Shown: positions 1-7,043, counted from the first letter of the stretch. The stretch is 11,690 bases of DNA from an uncultured Candidatus Udaeobacter sp. (GCA_955652715.1 CATPBS010000058.1:1-11690); one strand, 5' to 3'. Notes: generated by a model from the sequence alone, not told the origin. Numbers and translations: made by a program.

Positions 1-10
1 CAGGACAAAG

Positions 11-72
11 CTGTAGCGGCGGTCTCTGACCGCCAAATCATTTAGCCCGGCGCTCAGAGAGCGCCGCTACAG
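11..72. repeat. REPIN-like pair of palindromes
   Basis: Two short hairpins face each other across a 14-base spacer. The left arm has the outer word CTGTAGC (11-17), then GGCGGTC, loop TCT and GACCGCC (18-34). The right arm has GGCGCTC, loop AGA and GAGCGCC (49-65), then GCTACAG (66-72). Each arm folds perfectly on itself, and the two arms are also inverted repeats of each other apart from two positions. Those two differences pair with each other within each arm, so both stems stay intact. This is the layout of REP doublets (REPINs/BIMEs), which are non-autonomous repeats mobilised by RAYT transposases in other bacteria. No RAYT gene is visible here. It lies 47 bases before lipA and could also act as a transcript-end hairpin. 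Confidence 0.75.
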
Positions 73-80
73 AGCGATTT

Positions 81-115
81 AACTTTTGTAACTTTTATAA
101 CTTTTGTAACTTTAT
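81..115. repeat. 9-bp tandem repeat before lipA
   Basis: Nearly four copies of the 9-base unit AACTTTTRT run head to tail: 81-89, 90-98, 99-107, and a last degenerate copy at 108-115. The array ends four bases before the lipA ATG. The unit is three codons long and the lipA frame is open through it (it would read Asn-Phe-Cys/Tyr repeats), but no ATG, GTG or TTG precedes it in that frame back to the stop at 27-29. It is therefore probably untranslated leader or promoter DNA. It occupies the place where a Shine-Dalgarno sequence would be expected, and none is seen. Confidence 0.75.
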
Positions 116-119
116 TGAA

Positions 120-1010
120 ATGTCGTGCACAAAGATTGATCCGGCGTTGCACCAGGCACACAAACCGCCTTGGATCAAAGTGCGGATGCCATCTAATCCG
201 GTTTTCTTTTCCACCAGGGCGCTGATTTCCGATTTGCGGTTACACACCGTTTGTGAAAGCGCGCAATGCCCAAACCGCTGGGAATGCTGGAGCCAGGGCA
301 CAGCCACTTTTATGATCGCGGGGGATCGTTGCACGCGCGCGTGCGGATTTTGCGCCGTGACGACCGCGAAACCTTTCACGCTTGAAGAAGACGAACCAAA
401 GCGTGTCGCCGAGGCGGTGCGCAGGATGAAATTGAAACATGTCGTGATCACCGCGGTCGCGCGCGACGATCTCAAAGACGGTGGCGCCGATCATTTTGCG
501 CGCACCATCACTGCGATTCGCCAAATGGATTCTTCAATCGTCGTTGAAGTGCTCGTGCCCGATTTTCACGCACAGAATTGGTGTATCCAGATCGTCCTCG
601 ATGCTGGCCCTGATATTTATAATCACAACTTGGAAACCGTGGAACGCCTGACACCAGTGGTGCGATCGCGCGCTAAGTATCGGACATCGTTGCAAGTCTT
701 GCGTCGGGCGAAGGAACTAGAACCTGGTGTTGTGACCAAGAGCGGCGTCATGCTTGGGCTCGGTGAAAAAGAGACGGAACTGTTCCAGACGATGGACGAT
801 TTACGCGAGGTCGGCTGCGAGGTCTTGACCATGGGTCAGTATTTGCGTCCGAGTCCGAAACACTTGCCCGTCGTGGAATACATCACTCCTGAGCAATTCA
901 GTTACTACGGCGACATCGCGCGTAGAAAAGGTTTTCTCTACGTCGCTTCCGGTCCACTGGTCCGCAGCTCTTACCACGCGGCCGATTTTCATCCGGTGGT
1001 GCGGCAATGA
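120..1010 (+). CDS. lipA: Lipoyl synthase
   Basis: A radical-SAM enzyme that inserts two sulfur atoms into the octanoyl chain attached to lipoyl domains of 2-oxoacid dehydrogenases and the glycine cleavage H protein, in the cytoplasm. Of its two iron-sulfur clusters, the auxiliary one is bound by Cys45, Cys50 and Cys56 (CX4CX5C) and the SAM-binding one by Cys71, Cys75 and Cys78 (CX3CX2C). The family's KPPW motif is at residues 15-18, and the RSSY motif near the C terminus supplies the serine ligand to the auxiliary cluster. At 296 residues it is slightly shorter than the E. coli enzyme, with the difference at the N terminus. ATG 120 is the only start codon before KPPW that keeps that motif. 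No clear Shine-Dalgarno is seen. The stop codon overlaps the next start (ATGA). No lipB is in the window. Confidence 0.96.
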   Translation: MSCTKIDPALHQAHKPPWIKVRMPSNPVFFSTRALISDLRLHTVCESAQCPNRWECWSQGTATFMIAGDRCTRACGFCAVTTAKPFTLEEDEPKRVAEAVRRMKLKHVVITAVARDDLKDGGADHFARTITAIRQMDSSIVVEVLVPDFHAQNWCIQIVLDAGPDIYNHNLETVERLTPVVRSRAKYRTSLQVLRRAKELEPGVVTKSGVMLGLGEKETELFQTMDDLREVGCEVLTMGQYLRPSPKHLPVVEYITPEQFSYYGDIARRKGFLYVASGPLVRSSYHAADFHPVVRQ

Positions 1011-1747
1011 CCAAGGCCGCGTGCGACCCGCTCCCTCAGATTCGTTCACAGACTGCCGCAGTCATTCCTGCGTATCAGGACGAAAAACATATCGGGGACA
1101 TCGTGCGTCGGACCCGCGAGCGACTCGACCATGTCCTTGTGGTTGATGACGGCTCGAGCGATCAGACCGCACAACGCGCGCGCCAAGCCGGCGCTGAAGT
1201 CATTGTTCACAATCAAAACCGCGGCAAAGGCGAAGCGATCAAGACAGGACTAGGGCACTGGCTCGCCGCAGCGAGTCCGTCCGGTGGCGAACTGGATCGA
1301 GAAATTGCGTGGGTGATCCTTCTCGATTCCGACGGCCAGCATCTTCCTGAAGAAATTGATCGGTTCCTGACAGCGGCTGCCGGTGCGACGCGGCCTTCCT
1401 TTTTCATTGGCAATCGCATGAACAATCTTGCCGGAATGCCGCTCATCCGGCGCCTGGTGAACCGTTACATGAGCAGGCGGATTAGCCGGGTTTGCGGACA
1501 AAGAATTCCCGACACGCAATGCGGTTACCGCATGTTAGATCGACAATTGATTCCGGAGCTGCTTGGCGGCGGAGACCGATTCGATTACGACACCGAAGTG
1601 CTCATCATCGCCAGCCGCCAAGGTTACCGGATTGAATCAGTCCCAATCACGACTGTTTATTCTGATCAGGTGAGTAAGATTCGTCCCGTGCGCGACGCGC
1701 TTCGGTTTTTCAAATTGATGCGGCGGTATAAAGCCATCGGCACGTGA
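1007..1747 (+). CDS. Family 2 glycosyltransferase (DPM1-like)
   Basis: A 246-residue GT-A fold glycosyltransferase of family 2, resembling dolichyl/polyprenyl-phosphate sugar synthases. Visible motifs are the N-terminal VIPAY (19-23), the nucleotide-binding VVDDGSSDQT (45-54), QNRGKG (70-75) and the metal-binding DSD (107-109). A DTQCGYRML stretch and a YDTEVLI stretch follow; both are typical of this subfamily. There is no C-terminal membrane helix, so it is probably a soluble or peripheral enzyme using a nucleotide sugar. Donor and acceptor cannot be read from sequence. Its ATG overlaps the lipA stop by four bases, which suggests translational coupling although no shared pathway is obvious. 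A stem of four base pairs followed by TTTT (1757-1774) lies just after the stop but is too weak to call a terminator. Confidence 0.88.
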   Translation: MTKAACDPLPQIRSQTAAVIPAYQDEKHIGDIVRRTRERLDHVLVVDDGSSDQTAQRARQAGAEVIVHNQNRGKGEAIKTGLGHWLAAASPSGGELDREIAWVILLDSDGQHLPEEIDRFLTAAAGATRPSFFIGNRMNNLAGMPLIRRLVNRYMSRRISRVCGQRIPDTQCGYRMLDRQLIPELLGGGDRFDYDTEVLIIASRQGYRIESVPITTVYSDQVSKIRPVRDALRFFKLMRRYKAIGT

Positions 1748-1786
1748 CATGATTGTCCGCAAGGCGCGGCTTTTCCAAATCCATAA

Positions 1787-2894
1787 ATTTATCTTGACGC
1801 GAATCTCCGCTTTCAGGTAAACGACGGGTACCCGTCCGACAGTAACCTCTTCTACAGGTCAACCGACGGCGGCAACAGTTGGACTAACACCTACACCGGC
1901 CCCACCTTCAATGGTCCCGGCCGTAGCTCTTCGGGCTACTTCGCCACCATGTACGACAACCCCGCCTACTGGCGACACGAGGGCTGGGGTGAGCCTGCGG
2001 CCCTTAACGGCATGGTCCATTACGTCTATGCGGCCCGTAACGCCGGCAACGGCGACCCCGGCGACGTCTTCTACATCCGCTCCACCGATGGCGGTGTGAC
2101 TTTCAGCGCTCCCTTCATGCTCAACACTAACACCGACCCCACCAAGGCGCAGTGGCAGCCTAACCTTTCGGTCGCTGCGGATGGCAGTGTCTTTGCTGTC
2201 TGGTACGACGAGCGAGAGAGGGTGGCGGCTAGTTGCCAGCCATCCAGCCCCAGCACCCCATGTTACAGGATGTGGGCGCGCAAATCCACCGACAACGGCG
2301 CGACCTTGTTGCCTGACATGCAGTTCTCGGACGTAGTCACGCCGCTGCCTCTGCAGCCCGACCCGGGCATCCAACCGACCTATGCGGGAGACTACGACTA
2401 CGGCTCCTCATTGCTCAACCAGCACTTCTCTGCATGGGTGGACCGTCGCGTGACCATCAGCGGTATATCCCAGCAGGATGCCTTCACAGATAGGGAGCCA
2501 GTCTCATCAGGCGCAAGTCCAACGCCGACACCAACAGCTACGCCTACGGCAACCGCTACGCCTACTGCTACGGCGACGCCAACAGCAACACCTACACCTG
2601 CGCCTACAGCTACACCCACAGCGACTGTAACTCCGACGCCTACTCCGACGCCGGGTCAGATAACGCTCACAGCATCAGGGCGCAAGGTGCATGGATTTGA
2701 CACCGTGGATCTCGCTTAAAGGGGCGCTTTCGACTAACATCGACATCTACCGGAATGGCGTGCTCATCACGACAGTACCCAATACGGGCAGCTACACCGA
2801 TAGCACGGGGCAAAAGGGCAGGGCCACCTTCACATATAAGGTGTGCGAAGCGGGAACACAGAACTGCTCCAATCAGGTTGCGGTGCGATTCTGA
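1787..2894 (+). pseudogene. Broken BNR/sialidase-like secreted protein
   Basis: Remnant of a larger exported protein. The frame opens after a stop at 1784-1786 without a usable start: the first in-frame ATG, at 1949, lies inside the domain and has no signal peptide. Two Asp-box motifs of BNR/sialidase-type beta-propellers, STDGGNSW (from 1859) and STDGGVTF (from 2081), are 74 residues apart, and a WYDER motif follows. Next come a threonine/proline linker (2519-2653) and a small Fn3-like C-terminal domain. That domain is split: the first frame stops at 2717-2719 and the rest continues in another frame to the TGA at 2892-2894. Restoring two bases after 2717 (TGG Trp in place of T) joins DLA to WKGALSTN and rebuilds the domain. 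Enzyme activity cannot be inferred from Asp boxes. Deletion, recombination or an assembly error could explain the missing front. Confidence 0.8.
2519..2653 (+). repeat. Thr/Pro low-complexity linker repeat
   Basis: Forty-five codons made almost only of Thr, Pro and Ala (PTPTPTATPTATAT type) join the propeller part of the broken BNR protein to its C-terminal domain. The DNA is a degenerate repeat of ACNCCN and GCNACN codons. Such linkers are common in exported multidomain proteins, and the DNA is prone to slippage and to recombination with similar genes. The reverse strand stays open through it as a Val/Gly/Ala string, which is a shadow and not a gene. Confidence 0.85.
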
Positions 2895-2972
2895 GCGGGT
2901 AAGGAATATAGTGAATTTGAATTAACGCGCCGCCGCTTTGTTGATGTAGCGCTTCAAAGGGCACGCATTGGT

Positions 2973-2992
2973 ACCGTGGTTACGGTTTTTTT
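2973..2992 (+). terminator. Possible weak intrinsic terminator
   Basis: ACCGT, loop GGTT and ACGGT form a 5-bp stem (2973-2986) followed by a run of T through 2992, oriented to end plus-strand transcripts from the broken BNR gene. The T run is also the complement of the lysine codons at the end of mlaD, so it may be chance. The short stem keeps confidence low. The rest of the gap 2895-2972 shows nothing recognisable. Confidence 0.3.
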
Positions 2993-3861
2993 CCTGGCAG
3001 AGGTTTGGAGCTTTTAAGGATTTCCGCCTCGGGGGTGAGCTTGGCTGGTTTGCCGCTGAAGATGATGCGGTTTGGTTTTTCAGCGAGCGTTTCCACCAGC
3101 GCTTTTGCGTGCGTCGTGACTACCTTCAAGTTCAATAGGACCACGTGCAGCTGTTTCAACTGTTCCTGAAGCTGCTTGTCCGTGCTGCTGATGAAACGGT
3201 CGGCTGTTCCGAGTACTGTGTCTGCGCCTTTGGTGAGGTTGTCGAGGTTTGTGACCACGTTTTGTAAATTGTCCACGTCGAGCTTAAGCGAATCGGCCAG
3301 CGGCCCGAGCTTTGGCGTGAATTGGTCGAGATCTTTCTTCAAACCGGTGACAGTAACGTTCAGATTATCGAGCACTTTGTTTGCGTTTTCGAATAGCGGC
3401 CCGGCTGCCGCGGTAATTTGCTCGAGGCCGTAAGCAGGATGGCCTTCGATGGCGGCGTTGTTTGCCAGCGTCTCACCACCCGGTGTGCCCGCAGAAAGCG
3501 CTACAAACCTTGGCGAGAGGAGTGTATCGGAGCTAAGCGAGGCCGTGACGTCCGTGGGCAGCGGCGGAATGGCTTCATCCAAACTCACTGTCACTCGAAC
3601 CGCGTCTTGGTTGTTTGCACTGGCCTCCCGCTCTTTTGCAGTGAGATGACGCATCGCGATTACGCGTCCAGCTGGCGCACCGGCGTAGCGCACCTCTGAA
3701 TTTACCTTTATGCCGGTCACATCTTCATAATTGATTTTCAGGATGCGTGTCGGTTTTTTAAGGCGATATCCCGAGAGCGCGAAAGTGAGCGCGGCGAGCA
3801 GGACGATACTGCACGCGATGACGAACAAAGCGACGAAGTAATCGGATAGATTGCGCTTCAT
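2980..3861 (-). CDS. mlaD: MCE-domain lipid transport protein
   Basis: Substrate-binding subunit of an Mla-type ABC lipid transporter that moves phospholipids or other lipids between inner and outer membranes. The 293-residue protein has one N-terminal membrane anchor (about residues 9-31) and an MCE domain (about 38-118, beginning near RILKINYEDVTGIKVNSEV). A long, probably helical region (about 130-260) is rich in spaced Leu, Asn and Asp, and the tail is basic and Pro-rich. It is longer than E. coli MlaD (about 183 residues), so the helical extension may form a longer periplasmic tube or needle as in other MCE proteins; that is inference. The ATG overlaps the mlaF stop by four bases. It is the last gene of the mlaE-mlaF-mlaD operon. 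No mlaC or mlaB is present here. Confidence 0.92.
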   Translation of the reverse strand: MKRNLSDYFVALFVIACSIVLLAALTFALSGYRLKKPTRILKINYEDVTGIKVNSEVRYAGAPAGRVIAMRHLTAKEREASANNQDAVRVTVSLDEAIPPLPTDVTASLSSDTLLSPRFVALSAGTPGGETLANNAAIEGHPAYGLEQITAAAGPLFENANKVLDNLNVTVTGLKKDLDQFTPKLGPLADSLKLDVDNLQNVVTNLDNLTKGADTVLGTADRFISSTDKQLQEQLKQLHVVLLNLKVVTTHAKALVETLAEKPNRIIFSGKPAKLTPEAEILKSSKPLPGKKP

Positions 3862-4712
3862 GAGTGCTTGTGATGAAAACGGAGCCGCCCGCCGAGAAAC
3901 GGGCGGGGCCGGACGTGTTGATGATCTTTATGCTCTTCCTGTGAAAGGTTCAACGGAATCGGACCGTCGGCCTGGCAGTGAATAAATTGCTGCACTTCCG
4001 CATTTGGACTATTCCGAATCTCATCTGGCGTACCTTGCGCGACAATCGAGCCATGGCCGAGCATAATCATCCGTGTGGCGATGCGAAAGGCGCTAGTCAT
4101 ATCGTGTGACACGACCACTGCGGTCATGTGGCTGCCTTTAGTCAGGTTTAGCGTTAGCTGGTCGACCACGGCGGTCATGATTGGATCGAGCCCGGAGGTC
4201 GGCTCATCGCTGAGTAGCAACTCGGGATCGAGAGCAAGCGCGCGCGCAAGTCCCACCCGCTTTTTCATTCCTCCGCTGATCTCCGCTGGTTTCAGCTCTT
4301 CGAAACCGGTCAGGCCGACCATCTGAAGTTTTTGCCTCACGATGTCTTCGACTTCATCTGGAGATTTGTCGGTGTGCTGCAACAGTGGCAGCGCAATGTT
4401 CTCGCCGACTGTGAGAGAGGCGAGAAGTGCGCCGGATTGGAATAGCATTCCGAATCGCAGCCGCACTCGTTCAATCTCGCGTTCCGTCATCGCCGTAATG
4501 TCATCGCCGAAGATCTTTACCAAGCCCGAAGTCGGTTTCATGGAGCCGATCATGTGCCGGAGCAAAGTGCTCTTGCCGCAACCGCTGCCGCCCATAATGA
4601 CCAGCGTCTCGCCACGATGGACGTTGAATGAGATATCGTTGAGCACTGCGCGATCCCCGAATCTCCGGACGAGATGTTCTACCCCTATGATAGTTTCTCC
4701 GTTGGTATTCAT
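3858..4712 (-). CDS. mlaF: Mla-type ABC transporter ATPase
   Basis: Cytoplasmic ATPase that drives the MlaE permease. In 284 residues it carries Walker A GGSGCGKST (41-49), Q-loop Gln92, the signature ISGGMKKR (145-152), Walker B with Asp169-Glu170 followed by PTSGLDP, and the H-loop His203. ATG 4712 is chosen because it overlaps the mlaE stop (ATGA) and puts Walker A at the normal distance from the N terminus. A longer open frame reaching 4907 lies antiparallel-free but wholly inside mlaE and is not credible. After the usual family end (QADGPIPL) there is a tail of about 25 residues rich in His and Arg, part of which is encoded by a GC-rich hairpin (3885-3906). Confidence 0.94.
   Translation of the reverse strand: MNTNGETIIGVEHLVRRFGDRAVLNDISFNVHRGETLVIMGGSGCGKSTLLRHMIGSMKPTSGLVKIFGDDITAMTEREIERVRLRFGMLFQSGALLASLTVGENIALPLLQHTDKSPDEVEDIVRQKLQMVGLTGFEELKPAEISGGMKKRVGLARALALDPELLLSDEPTSGLDPIMTAVVDQLTLNLTKGSHMTAVVVSHDMTSAFRIATRMIMLGHGSIVAQGTPDEIRNSPNAEVQQFIHCQADGPIPLNLSQEEHKDHQHVRPRPFLGGRLRFHHKHS
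3885..3906. other. GC-rich hairpin at the mlaF 3' end
   Basis: CCGCCCG (3885-3891) and CGGGCGG (3900-3906) form a 7-bp stem around an 8-base loop, inside the codons for the unusual MlaF tail and about 24 bases before the mlaD start. In the operon mRNA it would sit between the two genes and could stabilise the message or influence mlaD translation. It lacks the GTA/CTAC ends of the other palindromes in this window, and no T run follows. Confidence 0.5.
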
Positions 4713-5476
4713 GCACTGAAGAAAAAGATTCCTGTTAGAATCGCGTTCGTCACCAACATTGCGAGCAAAGCTTGCACCACCGAACCCGTTGTGGCCTGAC
4801 CGACACCCTCGGCGCCGCCTTCCACATTCAGGCCCGCGTTGCACGCGATTGTGATGATGATCCAGGCGAAGACCGCGCTCTTGATCATTCCCGAATACAA
4901 ATCCCATGTGTCTGCGCTCTCCAATGCACGCATCACATACCCCGCAGTATTGAAATCAAGGGCGAAGCGGCAGACTGCCCAGCCTCCCAGGATGCCGATG
5001 TAATTTCCGAAAATGGTGAGCGCTGGCAGCATCACCAGCATGGCGAGAAAACGCGGTACGACCAGATATTGAACCGGGTTGATCGCCATCACTTCAAGTG
5101 CCTCGATCTCCTCTGACACTTTCATTGTCCCCAGTTCCGCTGCGACGGCAGAGCCGCTCCGTCCGATCACGATCACCGCGATTAAGACTGGTCCCATTTC
5201 GCGCAAAAGGGTAAGCATCACCAGATCGGGAATGTACATCTCCGCGCCGAGACTCTGTAGGGAATGCGCAGCCTGCATCGCCAGTGTCACTCCTACGCTG
5301 AATGCCGTCAGTGCTACCATCGGCGCGGCGCGGACCCCAATGAACACCATTTGCCGGAAGATCGGCCCAATCTTGAAAAATTGCCCGGTGAACGGCGCAA
5401 TTAGAATCCAGTAGAGCAAACTGAGATTAAGCCGGATATAATTTTTCACTTGCCGCTTGAGCGCGCAGAATGCCAA
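4709..5476 (-). CDS. mlaE: Mla-type ABC transporter permease
   Basis: Integral inner-membrane permease of the MlaE/YrbE family; with MlaF and MlaD it makes the lipid transporter. At 255 residues it matches the family length (E. coli about 260). Visible features are an amphipathic N-terminal segment, several hydrophobic helices, and the conserved core LREMGPVLIAVIVIGRSGSA followed by ELGTMKVSEEIEAL and the MAINPVQYLVVPR segment. The start is TTG at 5476: no ATG or GTG lies upstream in frame before the stop near 5513, and the next ATG, at residue 43, is too far in. No good Shine-Dalgarno is seen, so GTG at codon 10 is an alternative. It is the first gene of the operon, its stop overlaps mlaF, and it is divergent from the hydrolase gene. 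Confidence 0.92.
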   Translation of the reverse strand: MAFCALKRQVKNYIRLNLSLLYWILIAPFTGQFFKIGPIFRQMVFIGVRAAPMVALTAFSVGVTLAMQAAHSLQSLGAEMYIPDLVMLTLLREMGPVLIAVIVIGRSGSAVAAELGTMKVSEEIEALEVMAINPVQYLVVPRFLAMLVMLPALTIFGNYIGILGGWAVCRFALDFNTAGYVMRALESADTWDLYSGMIKSAVFAWIIITIACNAGLNVEGGAEGVGQATTGSVVQALLAMLVTNAILTGIFFFSA

Positions 5477-5557
5477 GGTGCGCCCGTTGACGAAAGTCGA
5501 AAGTTTAGCGGTTTAGTCACAAATCGCCTCGCAGCGCTAGTATCAACTCACAACGCT
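5477..5557. promoter_or_regulatory. Divergent intergenic region, mlaE/hydrolase
   Basis: These 81 bases separate the divergent starts of mlaE and the hydrolase gene, so promoters for both should lie in or near them. A TTGACG box reads on the plus strand at 5487-5492, but no good -10 element follows at the right distance. I cannot name an operator. Confidence 0.3.
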
Positions 5558-6580
5558 ATGGCTCAAAGCGAGATCGATAATGTGCGCGCATTGCTACATT
5601 CCAAGCCGCGCCCTGTCGGCTGGGCTGAGCGGCGTCAGCGCATTGACGCTATCGGTTCCATTTGGCCCGTCGCCGATGATGTGAAGCTTGAGACTGTCGA
5701 TGTCAATGGCCTGGGCGGAGAATGGTCGATCGTTCCCGGCAGTGATGCTTCGCATGTGCTGTTGTTCTTTCATGGCGGTGGCTATTGCTCCGGTTCAATC
5801 CTGAGCCATCGCCGCATGGTCACGGAGGCAGGCCGTACTGGGAGAATGCGGACGCTTGCTATTGCCTATCGACTCGCCCCCGAGCATCCGTTTCCCGCAG
5901 CGTACGATGACGCGCTGACTGCGTGGCGCTTTCTGCGAAATGAAGGTACTCCGGCTTCGCAGATCGCGATCGGGGGCGACAGCGCTGGCGCGGGCCTCGC
6001 AGTTGCGTTAATCAATCGGCTGCGCGATGCACACGAGGGACTTCCGGCGTGCCTATGGCTCGTCTCGCCGTGGACGGATCTGACGATGTCCGGTTCGACA
6101 TTCGCTAGCAAAGACGCCGTAGATCCGATCATCCATAAGGAGTATCTGAACGAATTGGCTGACGCCTATTTGCCCGATGGAATGGACAGAAAGGATCCGC
6201 GCGTTTCTCCTCTCTACGCCGATCTCAGGAGCTTTCCTCCATTACTGATCCAGGTGGGTTCTGCCGAAACGTTACTCGATGACGCCACTCGTTTCGCGGC
6301 CGCGGCAGGTGCGGCAGACGTCCCAGTGACTTTGGAAATTTGGCCGCACATGATCCATGCCTGGCATCTATGGAACGCGCATCTTGAGCCTGGCCGGCGC
6401 GCGCTCGCGAGCGCTGGCGCGTTTATGCGAAGACATATTGGAAGTACCCTTAGCGCTTCACGAATGGAGCAGCCGGATCTGTCAGCGACTTCTCGCAATT
6501 TGCGAGCAGCGGCTAGAGCAGCCCGCGCTTGCGGAAGTCGCCGAGATTGCTCCCGGAGGAGCGCCCGACCAGATCGATAG
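5558..6580 (+). CDS. Alpha/beta hydrolase (HSL-type esterase)
   Basis: A serine hydrolase of the hormone-sensitive lipase/esterase family IV type, probably acting on small acyl esters; the substrate is unknown. In 340 residues from ATG 5558 it has the oxyanion-hole motif HGGG (72-75), the APEHPFPAA segment (107-115), the nucleophile elbow GDSAG with Ser142, an acidic residue in the ETLLDD stretch (Glu237 or Asp241) and His267. No signal peptide is seen. The frame stays open back to 5450, but that extension would run into mlaE, so the internal ATG is preferred. After the normal end of the fold (RRHIG, about residue 297) comes an Arg/Ala-rich tail of about 43 residues. The last 68 bases of the gene overlap the convergent gene, so the original stop may have been lost. 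Confidence 0.88.
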   Translation: MAQSEIDNVRALLHSKPRPVGWAERRQRIDAIGSIWPVADDVKLETVDVNGLGGEWSIVPGSDASHVLLFFHGGGYCSGSILSHRRMVTEAGRTGRMRTLAIAYRLAPEHPFPAAYDDALTAWRFLRNEGTPASQIAIGGDSAGAGLAVALINRLRDAHEGLPACLWLVSPWTDLTMSGSTFASKDAVDPIIHKEYLNELADAYLPDGMDRKDPRVSPLYADLRSFPPLLIQVGSAETLLDDATRFAAAAGAADVPVTLEIWPHMIHAWHLWNAHLEPGRRALASAGAFMRRHIGSTLSASRMEQPDLSATSRNLRAAARAARACGSRRDCSRRSARPDR

Positions 6581-7034
6581 TGAACTTGAGCAGGCAAACT
6601 TCCCAGGCGTCGTCCACGCCGTGAATGACCGCGCTGAGCGGTTCGTTTTTGTTTTCAACCGTGCGCCTGGTGCGATTGATCACCGTGTCGATTGAATCGC
6701 GGAACGTCTGTTCGCTTAGATCGGTTTTGCGGAATTGAAAGCCATAACGAAGCACCGCGATATTTTGGGCATGTTCACGTAGTTGATTGACATATCGCTC
6801 CGCTTTTTCCCCGAAACCCTCGAGTAAGAACCGGCAATAATGCTCCGGCGTCAGAATCTGCGGACGCTCGGCATGAATTTTCCCATTGCGAATCCGGACT
6901 TGATCGACTCGGTCCATCAACTCCGAGATCAAGTAAAAATCGAAACTGGTGCTGCCAAACGTGGCGATCTGTCGCTCGGGAGCGACAATCACGTGAGTGT
7001 TTTCAATTGCGTAATCGAAGTCGTCTCTGGTCAT
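6513..7034 (-). CDS. Conserved-looking protein, unknown function
   Basis: I do not recognise a named family. The 173-residue protein is soluble, charged, without signal peptide or membrane segment. It starts MTRDDFDYAIENTHVIV and ends in a compact NLGDFRKRGLL. Recognisable stretches are an ELMDRVDQVRIR segment, ILTPEHYCRFLLEGFGE, a YGFQFRKTDL segment and AVIHGVDDAWEVCLLKF. The mix of acidic, aromatic and hydrophobic residues is that of a real folded protein. An ATG with a good Shine-Dalgarno (GGAG, 5 bases away) supports the start. Its 3' end overlaps the hydrolase gene by 68 bases, tail to tail. The gap 7035-7147 between it and msrB shows nothing more. Confidence 0.75.
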   Translation of the reverse strand: MTRDDFDYAIENTHVIVAPERQIATFGSTSFDFYLISELMDRVDQVRIRNGKIHAERPQILTPEHYCRFLLEGFGEKAERYVNQLREHAQNIAVLRYGFQFRKTDLSEQTFRDSIDTVINRTRRTVENKNEPLSAVIHGVDDAWEVCLLKFTIDLVGRSSGSNLGDFRKRGLL

Positions 7035-7039
7035 GGCGA

Positions 7040-7043
7040 CTCC
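7040..7043 (-). promoter_or_regulatory. Shine-Dalgarno for the 173-aa gene
   Basis: GGAG on the minus strand, five bases before the ATG at 7034. It supports that start for the unknown gene. Confidence 0.6.

Noticed and set aside
95..475. Minus-strand open frames antisense to lipA and other genes
   Set aside because: They lie opposite genes with clear motifs and show no domain, ribosome site or plausible composition.
1757..1774. Possible terminator after the glycosyltransferase
   Set aside because: Only a 4-bp stem (CCGC/GCGG) with a short TTTT; too weak to call.
2398..2619. Minus-strand open frame of Val/Gly/Ala repeats
   Set aside because: It is the complement of the threonine/proline linker repeat and has no independent support.
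3858..4907. A longer mlaF starting near 4907
   Set aside because: The extra N terminus is low-quality sequence that overlaps mlaE in another frame. The ATG at 4712 overlaps the mlaE stop and gives the normal family length.
5450..5557. Extended N terminus for the hydrolase from a TTG at 5450
   Set aside because: It would overlap the divergent mlaE start and adds residues not expected for the family. ATG 5558 fits better.
6401..6414. 14-base perfect palindrome GCGCTCGCGAGCGC
   Set aside because: It lies in ordinary Arg/Ala/Leu codons of the hydrolase and is single; a GC-rich coding coincidence is the simplest explanation.
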